Of a stretch of 64,000 nt of DNA, positions 16,507 through 25,448 are shown piece after piece. The DNA is from CAYZJB01 sp964478735 (GTDB lineage: Bacteria > CLD3 > SB21). Under the pieces are notes generated by a model, which was not told where the DNA came from, searched no databases, and saw only the letters and a list, made by a program, of their open reading frames with translations. The position numbers were made by a program, and so were the translations under genes. Numbering within the stretch: position 1 is the first letter of the stretch; each line of letters opens with the position of its first letter. Location: contig CAYZJB010000012.1 of the NCBI GenBank assembly GCA_964478735.1, positions 1 to 64,000 on the forward strand, read 5' to 3'.

Positions 16507-17793
16507 ATGGAACCTACTTTGCAAAGTCTCCAGGAGGAGAACCAACGCCTTCGCCGGGCCGTTGAGGAATTGGCGATCCTGAACGAACTCGCCCGCGTGA
16601 TCGGCGTTCAGACCAATTCCGAAGAAGTCATGCAAATCATCATCCGTCGCTCATTACGAGCCGTCAAAGGCGAACAAGGCGTCATTACCCTGATCGATCA
16701 GAACGAGCCGGGCACCATGAAGACGTTGGTTCGCACCACGGCGTCGTCATCCGACCACGCGCGGTTTCACATTCACGAGAGCATGCTGGGGTGGATGCAA
16801 CTGCACAAGAAGCCGCTGCTGCTTAACGATCCGGCCACCGACGACCGATTCCGTGGCGTGAACTGGGACGGCGCCATCCGAAACGCACTGAGCGTTCCTC
16901 TTATGACGAAATCCGCGATGACCGGCATGTTGACGGTGTACAACAAAAGCGGCGGTGAAAAATTTGCCGACGACGATCAGCGGCTGCTGGCCATCATCGC
17001 GGCCCAGTCGGCACAGGTCATTGAAAATGCGCGGCTGTTTGAAAAGGAAAAGCAACTGCTCCAGATTCAGAGTGAGATGCGCCTGGCCGCGGAAATCCAG
17101 CTGGGTTTACTGCCCAAAACGGCGCCGGAAATTGCCGGCTATTCCATCGTCGGTACCAGCATTCCGGCACAGTCCGTCGGCGGCGATTATTACGATTTTA
17201 TCCGGATTGATGAACGCCGGCTCGCGTTGTGCCTCGGCGACGTCTCCGGTAAGGGCATGCCCGCGGCGTTGTTGATGGCCAATCTCCAGGCCACGTTGCG
17301 CGGTCAGACGATCGTGTCGGCTTCGGCGCGGGAATGTGTGTCTCGCGCCAATCGGCTCCTGGTCGAAAGCACGAGCAGCGACAAGTACGCGACCCTTTTT
17401 TATGGCATCCTCGATTTGTCGGAACATACCTTTCAATACACTAACGCCGCTCACAACCCGCCCGTGCATTTACGGATCGACGGATCTTCGACCTTCCTGA
17501 AAAAAGGCGGGATCATGCTGGGCATGTTGACGGATATCGCATTCGAAACGGATACGGTGACGCTTGCGCCGGGTGACCTGCTGGTCATTTACTCCGACGG
17601 CATCACCGAGGCGTTCAATGCCGCGGACGAGGATTTTGGGGAAGAACGGTTGATGGAAATCCTGATCCGGCATCGGGAATCCCCGGTTGGCCGGCTGATG
17701 GAAGAGATTCTTTCCCAAGTTCGGGTTTTTATGGGCAACGCACCACAGTCAGACGACATGAGTCTGCTGATGGTCCGGCGGGACACGGTATAA
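16507..17793 (+). CDS. GAF domain plus SpoIIE-type PP2C phosphatase
   Basis: 428 residues from ATG 16507; the open frame extends far upstream but the family-like sequence starts here with a short coiled coil (LQEENQRLRRAVEEL). A GAF domain follows (about 30-175, including MLGWMQLHKKPLLLNDP and IRNALSVPLM), then a linker helix and the PP2C/SpoIIE domain with GGDYYDFIR, LGDVSGKGM, YSDGITEAFN and QSDDMSLLM. It is a cytoplasmic phosphatase probably acting on a STAS-type anti-anti-sigma protein in response to a ligand of the GAF domain. It is related in its catalytic half to the protein at 8141-9697, but neither has a partner gene nearby. No strong ribosome-binding site precedes the ATG. Confidence 0.93.
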   Translation: MEPTLQSLQEENQRLRRAVEELAILNELARVIGVQTNSEEVMQIIIRRSLRAVKGEQGVITLIDQNEPGTMKTLVRTTASSSDHARFHIHESMLGWMQLHKKPLLLNDPATDDRFRGVNWDGAIRNALSVPLMTKSAMTGMLTVYNKSGGEKFADDDQRLLAIIAAQSAQVIENARLFEKEKQLLQIQSEMRLAAEIQLGLLPKTAPEIAGYSIVGTSIPAQSVGGDYYDFIRIDERRLALCLGDVSGKGMPAALLMANLQATLRGQTIVSASARECVSRANRLLVESTSSDKYATLFYGILDLSEHTFQYTNAAHNPPVHLRIDGSSTFLKKGGIMLGMLTDIAFETDTVTLAPGDLLVIYSDGITEAFNAADEDFGEERLMEILIRHRESPVGRLMEEILSQVRVFMGNAPQSDDMSLLMVRRDTV

Positions 17794-17832
17794 TCTGATG
17801 GCGGTTCCCGGAGTTCCACAAGGAGGTCCGCG

Positions 17833-18583
17833 ATGGTCATGAGTTTGGCCCAGGCTAAAATCACAGCGGATGTAATCCCGCGGATTAAGAGCGTGTACGC
17901 GGAGACTGTATTCCGCAGGCTCGAACGCGCGGACGGCTGTTTGTACGCGTGCCTGATTCGAAGCGTCACGCACGAGGATCAATTCATGACCCTCAGCTTT
18001 TGGAAAACGCAGGACGACCTCAATGCCTTCACACAGTTCGGAATACGATGCCATGATGGACGAGTTGAATGAAATTCTCGCCGAATCGACGGAATGGCAG
18101 ATTCAGTTGACCGACGATTTGACGCTGCAGTATGCGCCCGTACCTGAAAAGCCGATGATCACGTCATACAATGTGGCCACCGCCATGGACGGCGCCGTCG
18201 GATCGATCGTCGAACCCATGGTCGTCCGCGTCGTGTCGATGGAGATCGATCCCGGCCGAACGGAGGAATTCAAACGTCTGTACCGGGAAAAAGTCATTGA
18301 GAAACTGAAAACCGTGAAAGGCTGTCTGGCCGCGTACCTCAGCGAAAATCATTTGATGCCCCATGCTTTCATTTCCGTGACGTTGTGGAACTGCCGGCAG
18401 GATGCGGATGCGTATGAACGTGGCGGAGTGTTTGCCGAACTCGTCGACGCCCTGAGGCCGACCTTTTCCGGACTGGCCAATCTGCAAATGCAAATGAACA
18501 AGTCCCGCAAAGCCGTGACGAGCGAAGACCTGCGCGTGGAGCGGTACGAGGTCGTATCCGGAAACAGCCTTTCCAAGTACTAA
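17833..18583 (+). pseudogene. Tandem ABM-domain (antibiotic biosynthesis monooxygenase-like) protein, frameshifted
   Basis: A strong AGGAGG site six bases before ATG 17833 opens a frame whose ~65 residues look like half an ABM ferredoxin-like domain (DGCLYACLIR, FMTLSFWKTQDDLNAF). Near 18033 the homology leaves this frame, which stops at 18072. It continues in the +1 frame as SSEYDAMMDELNEILAES and runs to 18583. The second part carries a further ABM-like repeat (MVVRVVSMEIDPGRTEEFKR, KGCLAAYLSE, FISVTLWNCRQDADAYE). The simplest reading is one ~248-residue protein with two ABM-like domains broken by a one-base indel or assembly error. Alternatively it could be two overlapping genes. ABM-like proteins are small dimeric oxidases or stress proteins; the function here is not known. 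The enolase-family gene follows 13 bases later. Confidence 0.6.
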
Positions 18584-18596
18584 CCGGGAATCCATA

Positions 18597-19703
18597 GTGA
18601 AAATTACACGAATTCGCGCCTATCGGGTGGAACTGCCGCTTCACGAAGGCAGCTATAAATGGTCGGGTGGAAAATCGGTTTCCGTTTTCGATTCCACGGT
18701 TGTCGAGATTACGACCGATGAAGGCATCACGGGATATGGCGAGGTATGCCCGTTGGGTCCGTTTTATCTGCCGTCGTACGCCGTCGGTGCGCGCGCGGGC
18801 ATCGGGGAAATCGCGCCGCAGTTGCTCGGTGAGGATCCGACCCGGTTGACGCACATGAATCACCGCATGGATGCGTTGCTCAAAGGACATCCATACGTAA
18901 AGTCGGCCATCGACATGGCGTGCTGGGATATTCTCGGCAAGGCGTCGGGCCGATCCGTCTGTACGCTGCTCGGAGGACGATGCGGAGACAAGGTCCAGTT
19001 GTATCGCGCGATCTCGCAGGAAACTCCGGATGCGATGGCGGCCAAAGTTGCCGGATATCGCAGGGAAGGGTATCGGAAATTTCAACTTAAAGTCGGCGGT
19101 GATCCAGATACGGACATCGAACGCATACGCGCGATTGCCGCGTTAATGGAAACGGGTGATGTGCTCATCGCGGACGCCAATACGGGCTGGTTGATGCACC
19201 AGGCCGCACGCGTCGTTCGCGCCGTTGCGGACGTGGACGTCTATATCGAGCAGCCGTGTCTCTCGTATGAGGAGTGCCTCACGATCCGGCGACGGACGAA
19301 CCATCCGTTTATCCTTGACGAATGTTTGGACACCGTCCCGATGCTTTTGCGGGCACACGCCGATCACGCCATGGACGTGATCAATATCAAAATCAGCAAG
19401 TTCGGGGGATTGACCAAGGCGCGGGTCGTTCGCGATCTCTGCGTCGAGATGGGGATCGCCATGACGATCGAAGACAGTTGGGGCGGCGATATCACCACGG
19501 CGGCCATCGCCCACCTCGCCCACAGCACGCCCGAGGCTTTTCGTTTCTCGGCCACCGATTTTAACAGTTACGTCACCGTGAAAATCGCCGACGGTGCGCC
19601 GAGCCGCGAACACGGCTGGATGAAGGCATCGGAGCATCCGGGACTAGGCATCCGGCCCATCGCCGCCGTGCTGGGCGATCCGGTGATCGACGTGGGCGTT
19701 TGA
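18597..19703 (+). CDS. Enolase-superfamily (mandelate racemase / muconate lactonizing) enzyme
   Basis: 368 residues. An N-terminal capping domain (1-125) is followed by the TIM-barrel domain. Catalytic features are a Lys in FQLKVGG (K165), metal ligands D193 (ADANTGW), E218 (YIEQPC) and D241 (LDECLD), and lysines in NIKISKFGG (K265, K268), as in the MLE subgroup with a base on each side. The sequence EDSWGGDITTAAIAHLA near the end is like enzymes I recall as cis-3-hydroxy-L-proline dehydratases, so proline-derivative metabolism is a possible role. That is an inference; dipeptide epimerase or another acid-sugar dehydratase cannot be excluded. No other hydroxyproline gene is adjacent. Confidence 0.88.
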   Translation: MKITRIRAYRVELPLHEGSYKWSGGKSVSVFDSTVVEITTDEGITGYGEVCPLGPFYLPSYAVGARAGIGEIAPQLLGEDPTRLTHMNHRMDALLKGHPYVKSAIDMACWDILGKASGRSVCTLLGGRCGDKVQLYRAISQETPDAMAAKVAGYRREGYRKFQLKVGGDPDTDIERIRAIAALMETGDVLIADANTGWLMHQAARVVRAVADVDVYIEQPCLSYEECLTIRRRTNHPFILDECLDTVPMLLRAHADHAMDVINIKISKFGGLTKARVVRDLCVEMGIAMTIEDSWGGDITTAAIAHLAHSTPEAFRFSATDFNSYVTVKIADGAPSREHGWMKASEHPGLGIRPIAAVLGDPVIDVGV

Positions 19704-19764
19704 ATTACCGTTGCAAATCTCAAGAACGACAAAGGACCATTCAAAATTATTCAAGGAGAAGATC

Positions 19765-21408
19765 GTGAAAAGGGATCAAAGGGTTGATCGGGTCATGAAA
19801 ACGCTGATGCTGACGGCGCTGTTGAGCGTTCCTTCCTCTGCGGGAATGCCGAATACAGGAGTGTATGACGATCTGGTCACTCTTCTGCGCGAGGTGAGGC
19901 AGTTGGAACGCACGGAGACCCGCGATGGCGTTCCCGATTATACGGCGTCGACGATGTCCTCCGTTCAACGAAAGCTGATGGCTTTGCGCGAGCGTCTGCA
20001 TACGATCGACACGACCGGATGGACACTCGAACAAAAGATCGATCGTGAAATCGTCAGGGCGGAAATCAACGGCTTCGATTTTTTTATTCGGATACTCAAG
20101 CCGTGGGAACGCGATCCCGCGTTTTATGTCCTGATTTTTGCGAACCAAAGCGACACGCCCGAACACGAGGGTCCCGTCAGCCACGCGATGATCGATTTGT
20201 GGAAGTATTCTTATCCATTGTCGAAAAGCGACGCGCAAAAGCTGACCGCACAGCTAAGAATCATTCCACCGTTATTGGATCAGGCACGGCAAAACCTTAC
20301 CGGCAATGCGAAGGACCTGTGGATGGGGGGAATTCAAAGCGCTCGTGAGCAGGTCCAGGATCTGGATGATCTTATTAAAAGAATCGAAAAGCCGGACAAA
20401 AATCTGAAAGATGCGTTACAAAAAGCGAGGATCGCGACGATCATGTTCGCCGAGTGGCTTGAGCAGGTGGCCACACAAAAAAACGGTCCGTCGGGCATCG
20501 GCAAAGAAAATTATACCTGGTTTTTACGCAACGTCTTGCTGGTGCCGATGACGTGGGAAGAAGAGTTGACGTTGCTGAGACGTGAACTCGACCGGGCGTA
20601 TGCAATGCTTACGCTGGAACGACAGCATAACCGGAATCTACCTCCGCTGAATCCGGCATCCGAAACGGCGGAATTCGAAAGGCGGACAAACGCCGCGGTC
20701 AATAAAATGATGGCGTTTTTCACCGATCGCAAAGTCTATCCCGTTCGTCCCTATATGGAGCCGGAACTGCGCAAACATCTCGGACGGTTTCAGCTGGCAG
20801 ACCAACGGAATTTTTTTTCGAACGTGCTCCATCACGAGCCGGCCGTGTTGTATTCGCATCTGATCCACTGGTTTGAAATTGCCGCGCTCCGTGAAGAACC
20901 GCATTCGAGCCCGGTGCGCCGCGATCCGCTGCCGTTCAACATCTGGGTCAGCCGCTCGGAAGGGATGGCGACCGCCGTGGAGGAAATTTTCATGCACGCC
21001 GGATTGTACGACGACAACGCCCGCGCGCGGGAACTGGTCTGGATCATGCTGGCGCAGCGCTGTGCCCGCGGGATCGCCTCCCTGTATGCCCACGCCAACG
21101 AGATGTCGATGATCGAAGCTCAGGATTTTCAGATCGAGGGGACGCCGAAAGAATGGCGAGGCGTGCGGGGCCTGGTGATCGGTGAGCAACATTTGTATCT
21201 CCGTTTACCGGGCTACGGAACCAGTTACGTCACGGGAAAGTATCTGATCGACCGATTGATCAAAGATCGCAGCCGGCAGTTGGGTGATTCTTTTATCCTG
21301 TCCGATTTTTTTAACGAGGTCAACATGGCCGGTATGATCCCCGTTACGTTGATCCGGTGGCAATTGACGGGTCGGGACGATGAGATGAAGAGTATTGTCA
21401 AACCGTAG
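19765..21408 (+). CDS. DUF885-family protein, predicted secreted
   Basis: 547 residues from a GTG at 19765. The GTG is preferred because AAGGAG lies six bases upstream and the product starts with a signal peptide (basic start, LMLTALLSV core, SSA cleavage site). The body is helical and matches the DUF885 family, which includes predicted metallopeptidases. Visible family-like parts are EQKIDREIVRAEINGFDF early on, EEELTLLRRELDRAY in the middle, and a C-terminal LIRWQLTGRDDEM. Neither substrate nor activity can be assigned. The stop codon is followed after one base by a REP-like hairpin and then a RAYT transposase fragment. Confidence 0.82.
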   Translation: MKRDQRVDRVMKTLMLTALLSVPSSAGMPNTGVYDDLVTLLREVRQLERTETRDGVPDYTASTMSSVQRKLMALRERLHTIDTTGWTLEQKIDREIVRAEINGFDFFIRILKPWERDPAFYVLIFANQSDTPEHEGPVSHAMIDLWKYSYPLSKSDAQKLTAQLRIIPPLLDQARQNLTGNAKDLWMGGIQSAREQVQDLDDLIKRIEKPDKNLKDALQKARIATIMFAEWLEQVATQKNGPSGIGKENYTWFLRNVLLVPMTWEEELTLLRRELDRAYAMLTLERQHNRNLPPLNPASETAEFERRTNAAVNKMMAFFTDRKVYPVRPYMEPELRKHLGRFQLADQRNFFSNVLHHEPAVLYSHLIHWFEIAALREEPHSSPVRRDPLPFNIWVSRSEGMATAVEEIFMHAGLYDDNARARELVWIMLAQRCARGIASLYAHANEMSMIEAQDFQIEGTPKEWRGVRGLVIGEQHLYLRLPGYGTSYVTGKYLIDRLIKDRSRQLGDSFILSDFFNEVNMAGMIPVTLIRWQLTGRDDEMKSIVKP

Positions 21409-21409
21409 C

Positions 21410-21427
21410 CGCAAGCTTCAGCTTGCG
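21410..21427. repeat. REP-like hairpin upstream of the RAYT gene
   Basis: CGCAAGC-TTCA-GCTTGCG is a perfect 7-bp stem with a 4-base loop, one base after the DUF885 stop and 21 bases before the RAYT-type transposase start. Hairpins in this position are the usual substrate of REP-associated tyrosine transposases. It has no T-run and so is not a typical terminator. Confidence 0.6.
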
Positions 21428-21447
21428 AATGAAGAGGCCAATCGGAC

Positions 21448-21846
21448 ATGATCATACGTGAAAAAAAACATCGGCTGCCGCAAATCGCATACGAAGGATT
21501 CGTCATCGTTTCATTTACGATATGTGTGAAAAACAGGTATCCCTTGTTCAACGAACGCGAGACGACCAGTGTTTTCGCTGACATTCTGTTGACGGAAGCC
21601 GGTCGGTTTGAATCTCTCGTCATCATTTACCTCTTCATGCCCGACCATCTCCATTTGGTTCTGCAGGGAAACTCGGATACGGCTCGGCCTTTGAAAGCGG
21701 TCAACGGCTTCAAGCAAAAAACAGGTTATTGGCTATCAAAGCATCGCGTCAATGCGGCCTGGCAGAAAGGTTTTTACGATCGGATTCTAAGAGACGAAAG
21801 CGACCTCGTGACGTGCGTTGATTACATCCTAAATAGTTCTCACTGA
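21448..21846 (+). mobile_element. RAYT (REP-associated tyrosine) transposase, C-terminally truncated
   Basis: 132 residues of an IS200/IS605-like Y1 transposase. The HUH metal motif is present in LFMPDHLHLVLQG, and the downstream region with WQKGFYDRILRDESDL and VDYILN includes the expected catalytic Tyr. Family members continue after YIL.NP for another 30-60 residues (a V.AGLV..W..Y.YSS pattern). Here the frame ends right after VDYILN with SSH and a TGA, exactly where sequence of a TPR protein begins. The gene is therefore cut at its 3' end. RAYTs are domesticated transposases acting on REP hairpins, and one hairpin lies just upstream. Loss of the C-terminus may or may not abolish activity. 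Confidence 0.85.
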
Positions 21847-22595
21847 GCTTTGCCCTGGCCTATGCGGCGTTGGCCGAGGCCTGTGCCAACATGTATCTAT
21901 GGTATGACGGCGACCCCCAGTGGTTGGGCAAAACGATCGAAATGAATCAAAAGGCTCTCAGGGTTCAACCCGACCTGCAGGAAGCGCAATTCGGCATCGC
22001 CATGGTGTATCTGTATCAAAAGCGTTTTGCTGAAGCGAAAAAAACACTGGAACGCATCATACAGAAGATGCCCGATTCGTACGACGCCGTTCGGTGGATG
22101 GGAATTATCTCCGACATCATTGGCAATTACGATGCTGCCGTCGAGTATTATCAACAGGCCGCGAAAATAAAGCCCTACAGTGAAGAGCCGTGGATGCATC
22201 TCGACATGACCTTTCGCCGCATGGGCAATGAAGAAGCGTCGAACGAAGCGGCGAAAAAGATAATTGAAATCGGCGCGAGAAAATACGCGGTGAATCCCAA
22301 CGATGTGCTCACCCTCAGCCGAATGGCCATTCCGTATGCCCGTTTCGGCGACAGGGACAAAGCCCTGGCAGCCATTCAGCGCGTGTTGGAGATTGCCCCG
22401 GAGGACGGCCTTGCGTTGTACAACTGCGCGTGCACGTACACGGGGTTGAGTCAAAGGAACGAAGCCTTGACCATCCTGCGAAGATCACTCGAAATCGGCG
22501 GCAATGTTGTTCGCGAATGGGTCAAGACCGACCCCTATTTTGATTCGCTACGCGGGGAAACGGATTTTGAAACGCTACTTGCAGAATTTGCGTGA
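21846..22595 (+). pseudogene. C-terminal TPR region of a Ser/Thr kinase-type protein, 5' truncated
   Basis: The frame opens just after a TAG at 21834-21836 with SLSFALAYAALAEACANMYL and runs about 250 residues of tetratricopeptide repeats (EAQFGIAMVYLYQKRFAEA, AVEYYQQAAKIKPYSEEPW, EDGLALYNCACTYTGL). It ends in a family-like DPYFDSLRGETDFETLLA tail. This is the same C-terminal architecture as the intact kinase downstream, whose tail reads DPTWEPLRNHKRFQKLIA. The first TPR residues correspond to the middle of such proteins (D.FALAYA.LA), so the kinase, membrane and TolB-like parts are missing. The breakpoint coincides with the truncated end of the RAYT gene. A TTG at 21870 could start a short TPR protein, but no ribosome-binding site was seen. 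Confidence 0.75.
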
Positions 22596-22619
22596 AAGCG
22601 ATAACCCGGTGAGGATGAG

Positions 22620-22742
22620 ATGATTGGTACTACAATTTCCCACTGCAACATTCTCGAAAAACTCGGCGAACCAACCCCACCCCTGCCCCTCCCCTTGCTA
22701 AGGGGAGGGCGAGGGAGGGGTTGCGGGAGGCGTCGCCTATGA
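22620..22742 (+). pseudogene. 5' stub of another Ser/Thr kinase gene ending in a repeat
   Basis: After a GAGG site, ATG 22620 encodes MIGTTISHCNILEKLGE, which matches the N-terminus of the kinase that follows (MIGQAISHYKILEKLGE) at 12 of 17 positions. The DNA has diverged more, so this is a remnant of a paralogous gene rather than a fresh duplication. Immediately after the GE codons the sequence becomes the C-rich inverted repeat. The frame runs on through the repeat as Pro/Leu/Arg/Gly codons and stops at TGA 22740-22742, overlapping the ATG of the intact kinase as ATGA. It may now serve as a leader ORF for that gene. Confidence 0.7.
22672..22723. repeat. C-rich inverted repeat element (52 bp)
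   Basis: The left arm CAACCCCACCCCTGCCCCTC plus CCCTT, loop GCTA, and right arm AAGGGGAGGGCGAGGGAGGG plus GTTG pair almost completely. A half copy lies at 9983-10016. The element sits exactly at the 3' breakpoint of a truncated kinase gene and supplies DNA just before the GGGAGG ribosome-binding site of the next gene. Confidence 0.8.
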
Positions 22743-25375
22743 TCGGACAAGCCATCTCGCATTATAAAATCCTTGAGAAGCTCGGAGAGGGCGGGATGGG
22801 CGTGGTGTACAAGGCCCAGGACACCAAACTCGATCGCGTCGTCGCGCTGAAATTCCTGCCCCATTTTTTGACATCCAGCGAGACGGAGCGTGCACGGTTC
22901 CTCCAGGAAGCCAAAGCGGCCTCGGCGCTCAATCATCCGAATGTCTGTACGATCTACGGCATCGAGGAACACGGCGGACAACCGTTCATCGAAATGGAAC
23001 TGGTCGAGGGCGTGACACTCAAGCATAAATTTTCCGAATCGCCATTGAAGATCCAGGATGCGATCGGCTATGCCGTTCAGATCGGCGAAGCGCTTCAGGA
23101 AGCGCATACGAAAGGCATCGTCCACCGCGATGTGAAGTCCGAGAACATCATGGTCAATTCCAAAAACCAGATCAAGGTGATGGATTTTGGTCTCGCGAAA
23201 CTTCGAGGTTCGGCGAAGCTGACTCAATCTTCAAGTACGACGGGAACGCTGGCATACATGGCGCCAGAGCAAATTCAGGGCGCAGATGTGGACGCACGAG
23301 CGGATATTTTTTCATTCGGCGTCGTGCTGTACGAAATGTTGGCCGGCCAGACACCGTTTCGCGGCGAGCATGAGGCCGCGATGATGTATTCGATCGTGAA
23401 TGAAGAGCCCCAGCCGATTCAAAAATTCCGCGACGGCGTGTCCTCGGAACTCCTTCACATCTTGAATCGCGCGCTGGAAAAGGATCCTGAAGACCGTTAT
23501 CAGACGGTCAAAGACATGACGATCGATCTGCGCCGCCTGAAAAAAGATTCGACACGAGTCGTTCGGCTCCCGGAAATTCAAGCATCAGGCGGATCCGTCC
23601 CGCGATTGTACATCATCAAGAACCTGCCGGTGAAATATGCCGTCGGACTGGGAATAACGATCGTGGTACTCACGGCGTTTCTTTTCAGAGATAAGTTGTT
23701 TCCCGGTCTGAGCCGGACGCCCGACAAGAAAATGATCGTTGTGTTGCCATTTGAAAATCTCGGACCGAACGACAAGGACTATTTCGTCGACGGGATGACG
23801 GATGAAGTTACCAGCCGTTTGTCGGGCCTCTCGGAACTGGGCGTGATAGCCCGTTCGAGCGCGTCGCAGTACCGGCAAACCACGAAATCGTTCAGGCAAA
23901 TCGGCGAGGAATTGGGCGTGCAGTTTATCCTGCAGAGCACGGTACGGTGGGAAACCATCGACGGAGTAACGCACGTGCGCGTCAATCCCTCGTTGATCAA
24001 CGTCGACGACGGTACGCAAAAATGGTCGCAGTCCATGGAGTCTGTCATGTCCGGCGCGTTCAAACTGCAGTCGGACATCGCGACGCGCGTGGCGTCGGCT
24101 CTTGACGTCGTCCTGTTGAAATCGGAAAGGCAAAATTTGGAAACGACGTTGACCAAAAACGCGGAAGCCTACGACTATTATCTGCAGGCCATCCGCTACG
24201 GGAGAAGCGATGCGATTGCCGATATGACGATCGGGATCCAGCTTCTGGAACGTGCCATCGCCATCGATCCAAACTTCGCCGCTGCGTATGCGAAGTTGTC
24301 GTATCTCCATTCCAACCTGTACTGGTTCTATTATGACCGTTCCGAAGCTCGCGTCGAACGTTCCCGCATCGCGGCTGAAAAAGCCGTGGAGATCGCTCCG
24401 GGACTGTCGGAATCCCACGAAGCGATGGGGTGGTACTATTATCATGGGAAACTGGATTACCCGCGCGCACTCGAACACTTCGATCTCGCCCTGAAGTATC
24501 GCCCGAGCAATTCGGAAATTCATTACGGCATTGCCGCGGTGCTGCGACGGATGGGCGACATGCAACGATCGGTGGAATCCTTCCAGCGAGCCGTCGTCGG
24601 AAATCCACGCGAAGCGATCATCATACGTCAGATGGCCGAGACGATGGGTCTCCAGCGCGACTATGAAGAGGCGACGCTCCAATTCGATCGGGCGCTGCAC
24701 CTCACACCGGACGACCGCGACATTTACCTGAACAAAATCGAAACCCTTTTGCAATGGAAGGGCGATATCGAAGGCGCCCGTCGTATTCTCGACGATGCGC
24801 GTCGATTTGGAAAAACGGGAATCGACAGCGAGCGACTCCATTTTATCAGCTATTATATCTCGTTGATGGAAAAGGATTTTGAAGCCGCCGGACAGGCGCT
24901 GGGTCGGATGAAGACGTCCGGGTTTGGTGACCAATTCCAATACTATCCGAGACCATTGCTTCACGCCCATCTGGAACGGCAGCGAGGGAATCCTACCATG
25001 GCCCACGCCTATTATGATAGCGCGAGAGTACTCCTGGAGAAGGACCGAAACGACCGCCCGAACGACGAACGCGTACATAGCGCTCTGGGCATTGCGTACG
25101 CCGGATTGGGCCGGACCGACGATGCCGTGCGATCCGGTTTGAAGGGCGTCGAATGGCTTCCCGTCGAGAAGGAAGCCTGGCGGGGATCGTACCGGTTGAT
25201 CGACATGGCCAATATTTACACGATGACCGGAAACGCGGACAAGGCGATCGACATACTGGAACGTTTGCTCGTTATTCCGGCGCCGATGTCGGTTCCATGG
25301 CTCAAAATCGATCCGACGTGGGAACCGCTTCGGAACCACAAGCGATTTCAAAAACTCATAGCTCAGGCGGATTGA
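22739..25375 (+). CDS. Membrane Ser/Thr protein kinase with TolB-like and TPR domains
   Basis: 878 residues from ATG 22739, preceded by GGGAGG at 22724-22729. The kinase domain (1-270) is complete: glycine loop LGEGGMGVVY, Lys38 in VALKFL, HRDVKSEN (D131), DFG (149-151) and APE (176-178). A juxtamembrane linker leads to one transmembrane helix (about 300-317). A TolB-like N-terminal-type domain follows (331-470; VVLPFENLG, YFVDGMTDEVTSRLS, ARSSASQY), then TPR repeats to the end. In bacteria this architecture signals by phosphorylating cytoplasmic targets, with the extracytoplasmic part assumed to sense or bind partners. Two broken paralogues lie directly upstream, so this is the survivor of a local gene family. 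The start overlaps the stop of the upstream stub frame. Confidence 0.95.
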   Translation: MIGQAISHYKILEKLGEGGMGVVYKAQDTKLDRVVALKFLPHFLTSSETERARFLQEAKAASALNHPNVCTIYGIEEHGGQPFIEMELVEGVTLKHKFSESPLKIQDAIGYAVQIGEALQEAHTKGIVHRDVKSENIMVNSKNQIKVMDFGLAKLRGSAKLTQSSSTTGTLAYMAPEQIQGADVDARADIFSFGVVLYEMLAGQTPFRGEHEAAMMYSIVNEEPQPIQKFRDGVSSELLHILNRALEKDPEDRYQTVKDMTIDLRRLKKDSTRVVRLPEIQASGGSVPRLYIIKNLPVKYAVGLGITIVVLTAFLFRDKLFPGLSRTPDKKMIVVLPFENLGPNDKDYFVDGMTDEVTSRLSGLSELGVIARSSASQYRQTTKSFRQIGEELGVQFILQSTVRWETIDGVTHVRVNPSLINVDDGTQKWSQSMESVMSGAFKLQSDIATRVASALDVVLLKSERQNLETTLTKNAEAYDYYLQAIRYGRSDAIADMTIGIQLLERAIAIDPNFAAAYAKLSYLHSNLYWFYYDRSEARVERSRIAAEKAVEIAPGLSESHEAMGWYYYHGKLDYPRALEHFDLALKYRPSNSEIHYGIAAVLRRMGDMQRSVESFQRAVVGNPREAIIIRQMAETMGLQRDYEEATLQFDRALHLTPDDRDIYLNKIETLLQWKGDIEGARRILDDARRFGKTGIDSERLHFISYYISLMEKDFEAAGQALGRMKTSGFGDQFQYYPRPLLHAHLERQRGNPTMAHAYYDSARVLLEKDRNDRPNDERVHSALGIAYAGLGRTDDAVRSGLKGVEWLPVEKEAWRGSYRLIDMANIYTMTGNADKAIDILERLLVIPAPMSVPWLKIDPTWEPLRNHKRFQKLIAQAD

Positions 25376-25448
25376 CACGAGATTGACCGGTATTCGTCGA
25401 CATAGTAGTCCAGACATTTCATCCATTTTGTATGCCCACCCGACGTTG

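Noticed and set aside
23585..25426. A 613-codon open frame antisense to the Ser/Thr kinase gene
   Set aside because: It mirrors codon positions of a well-supported kinase/TPR gene and has no domain of its own.
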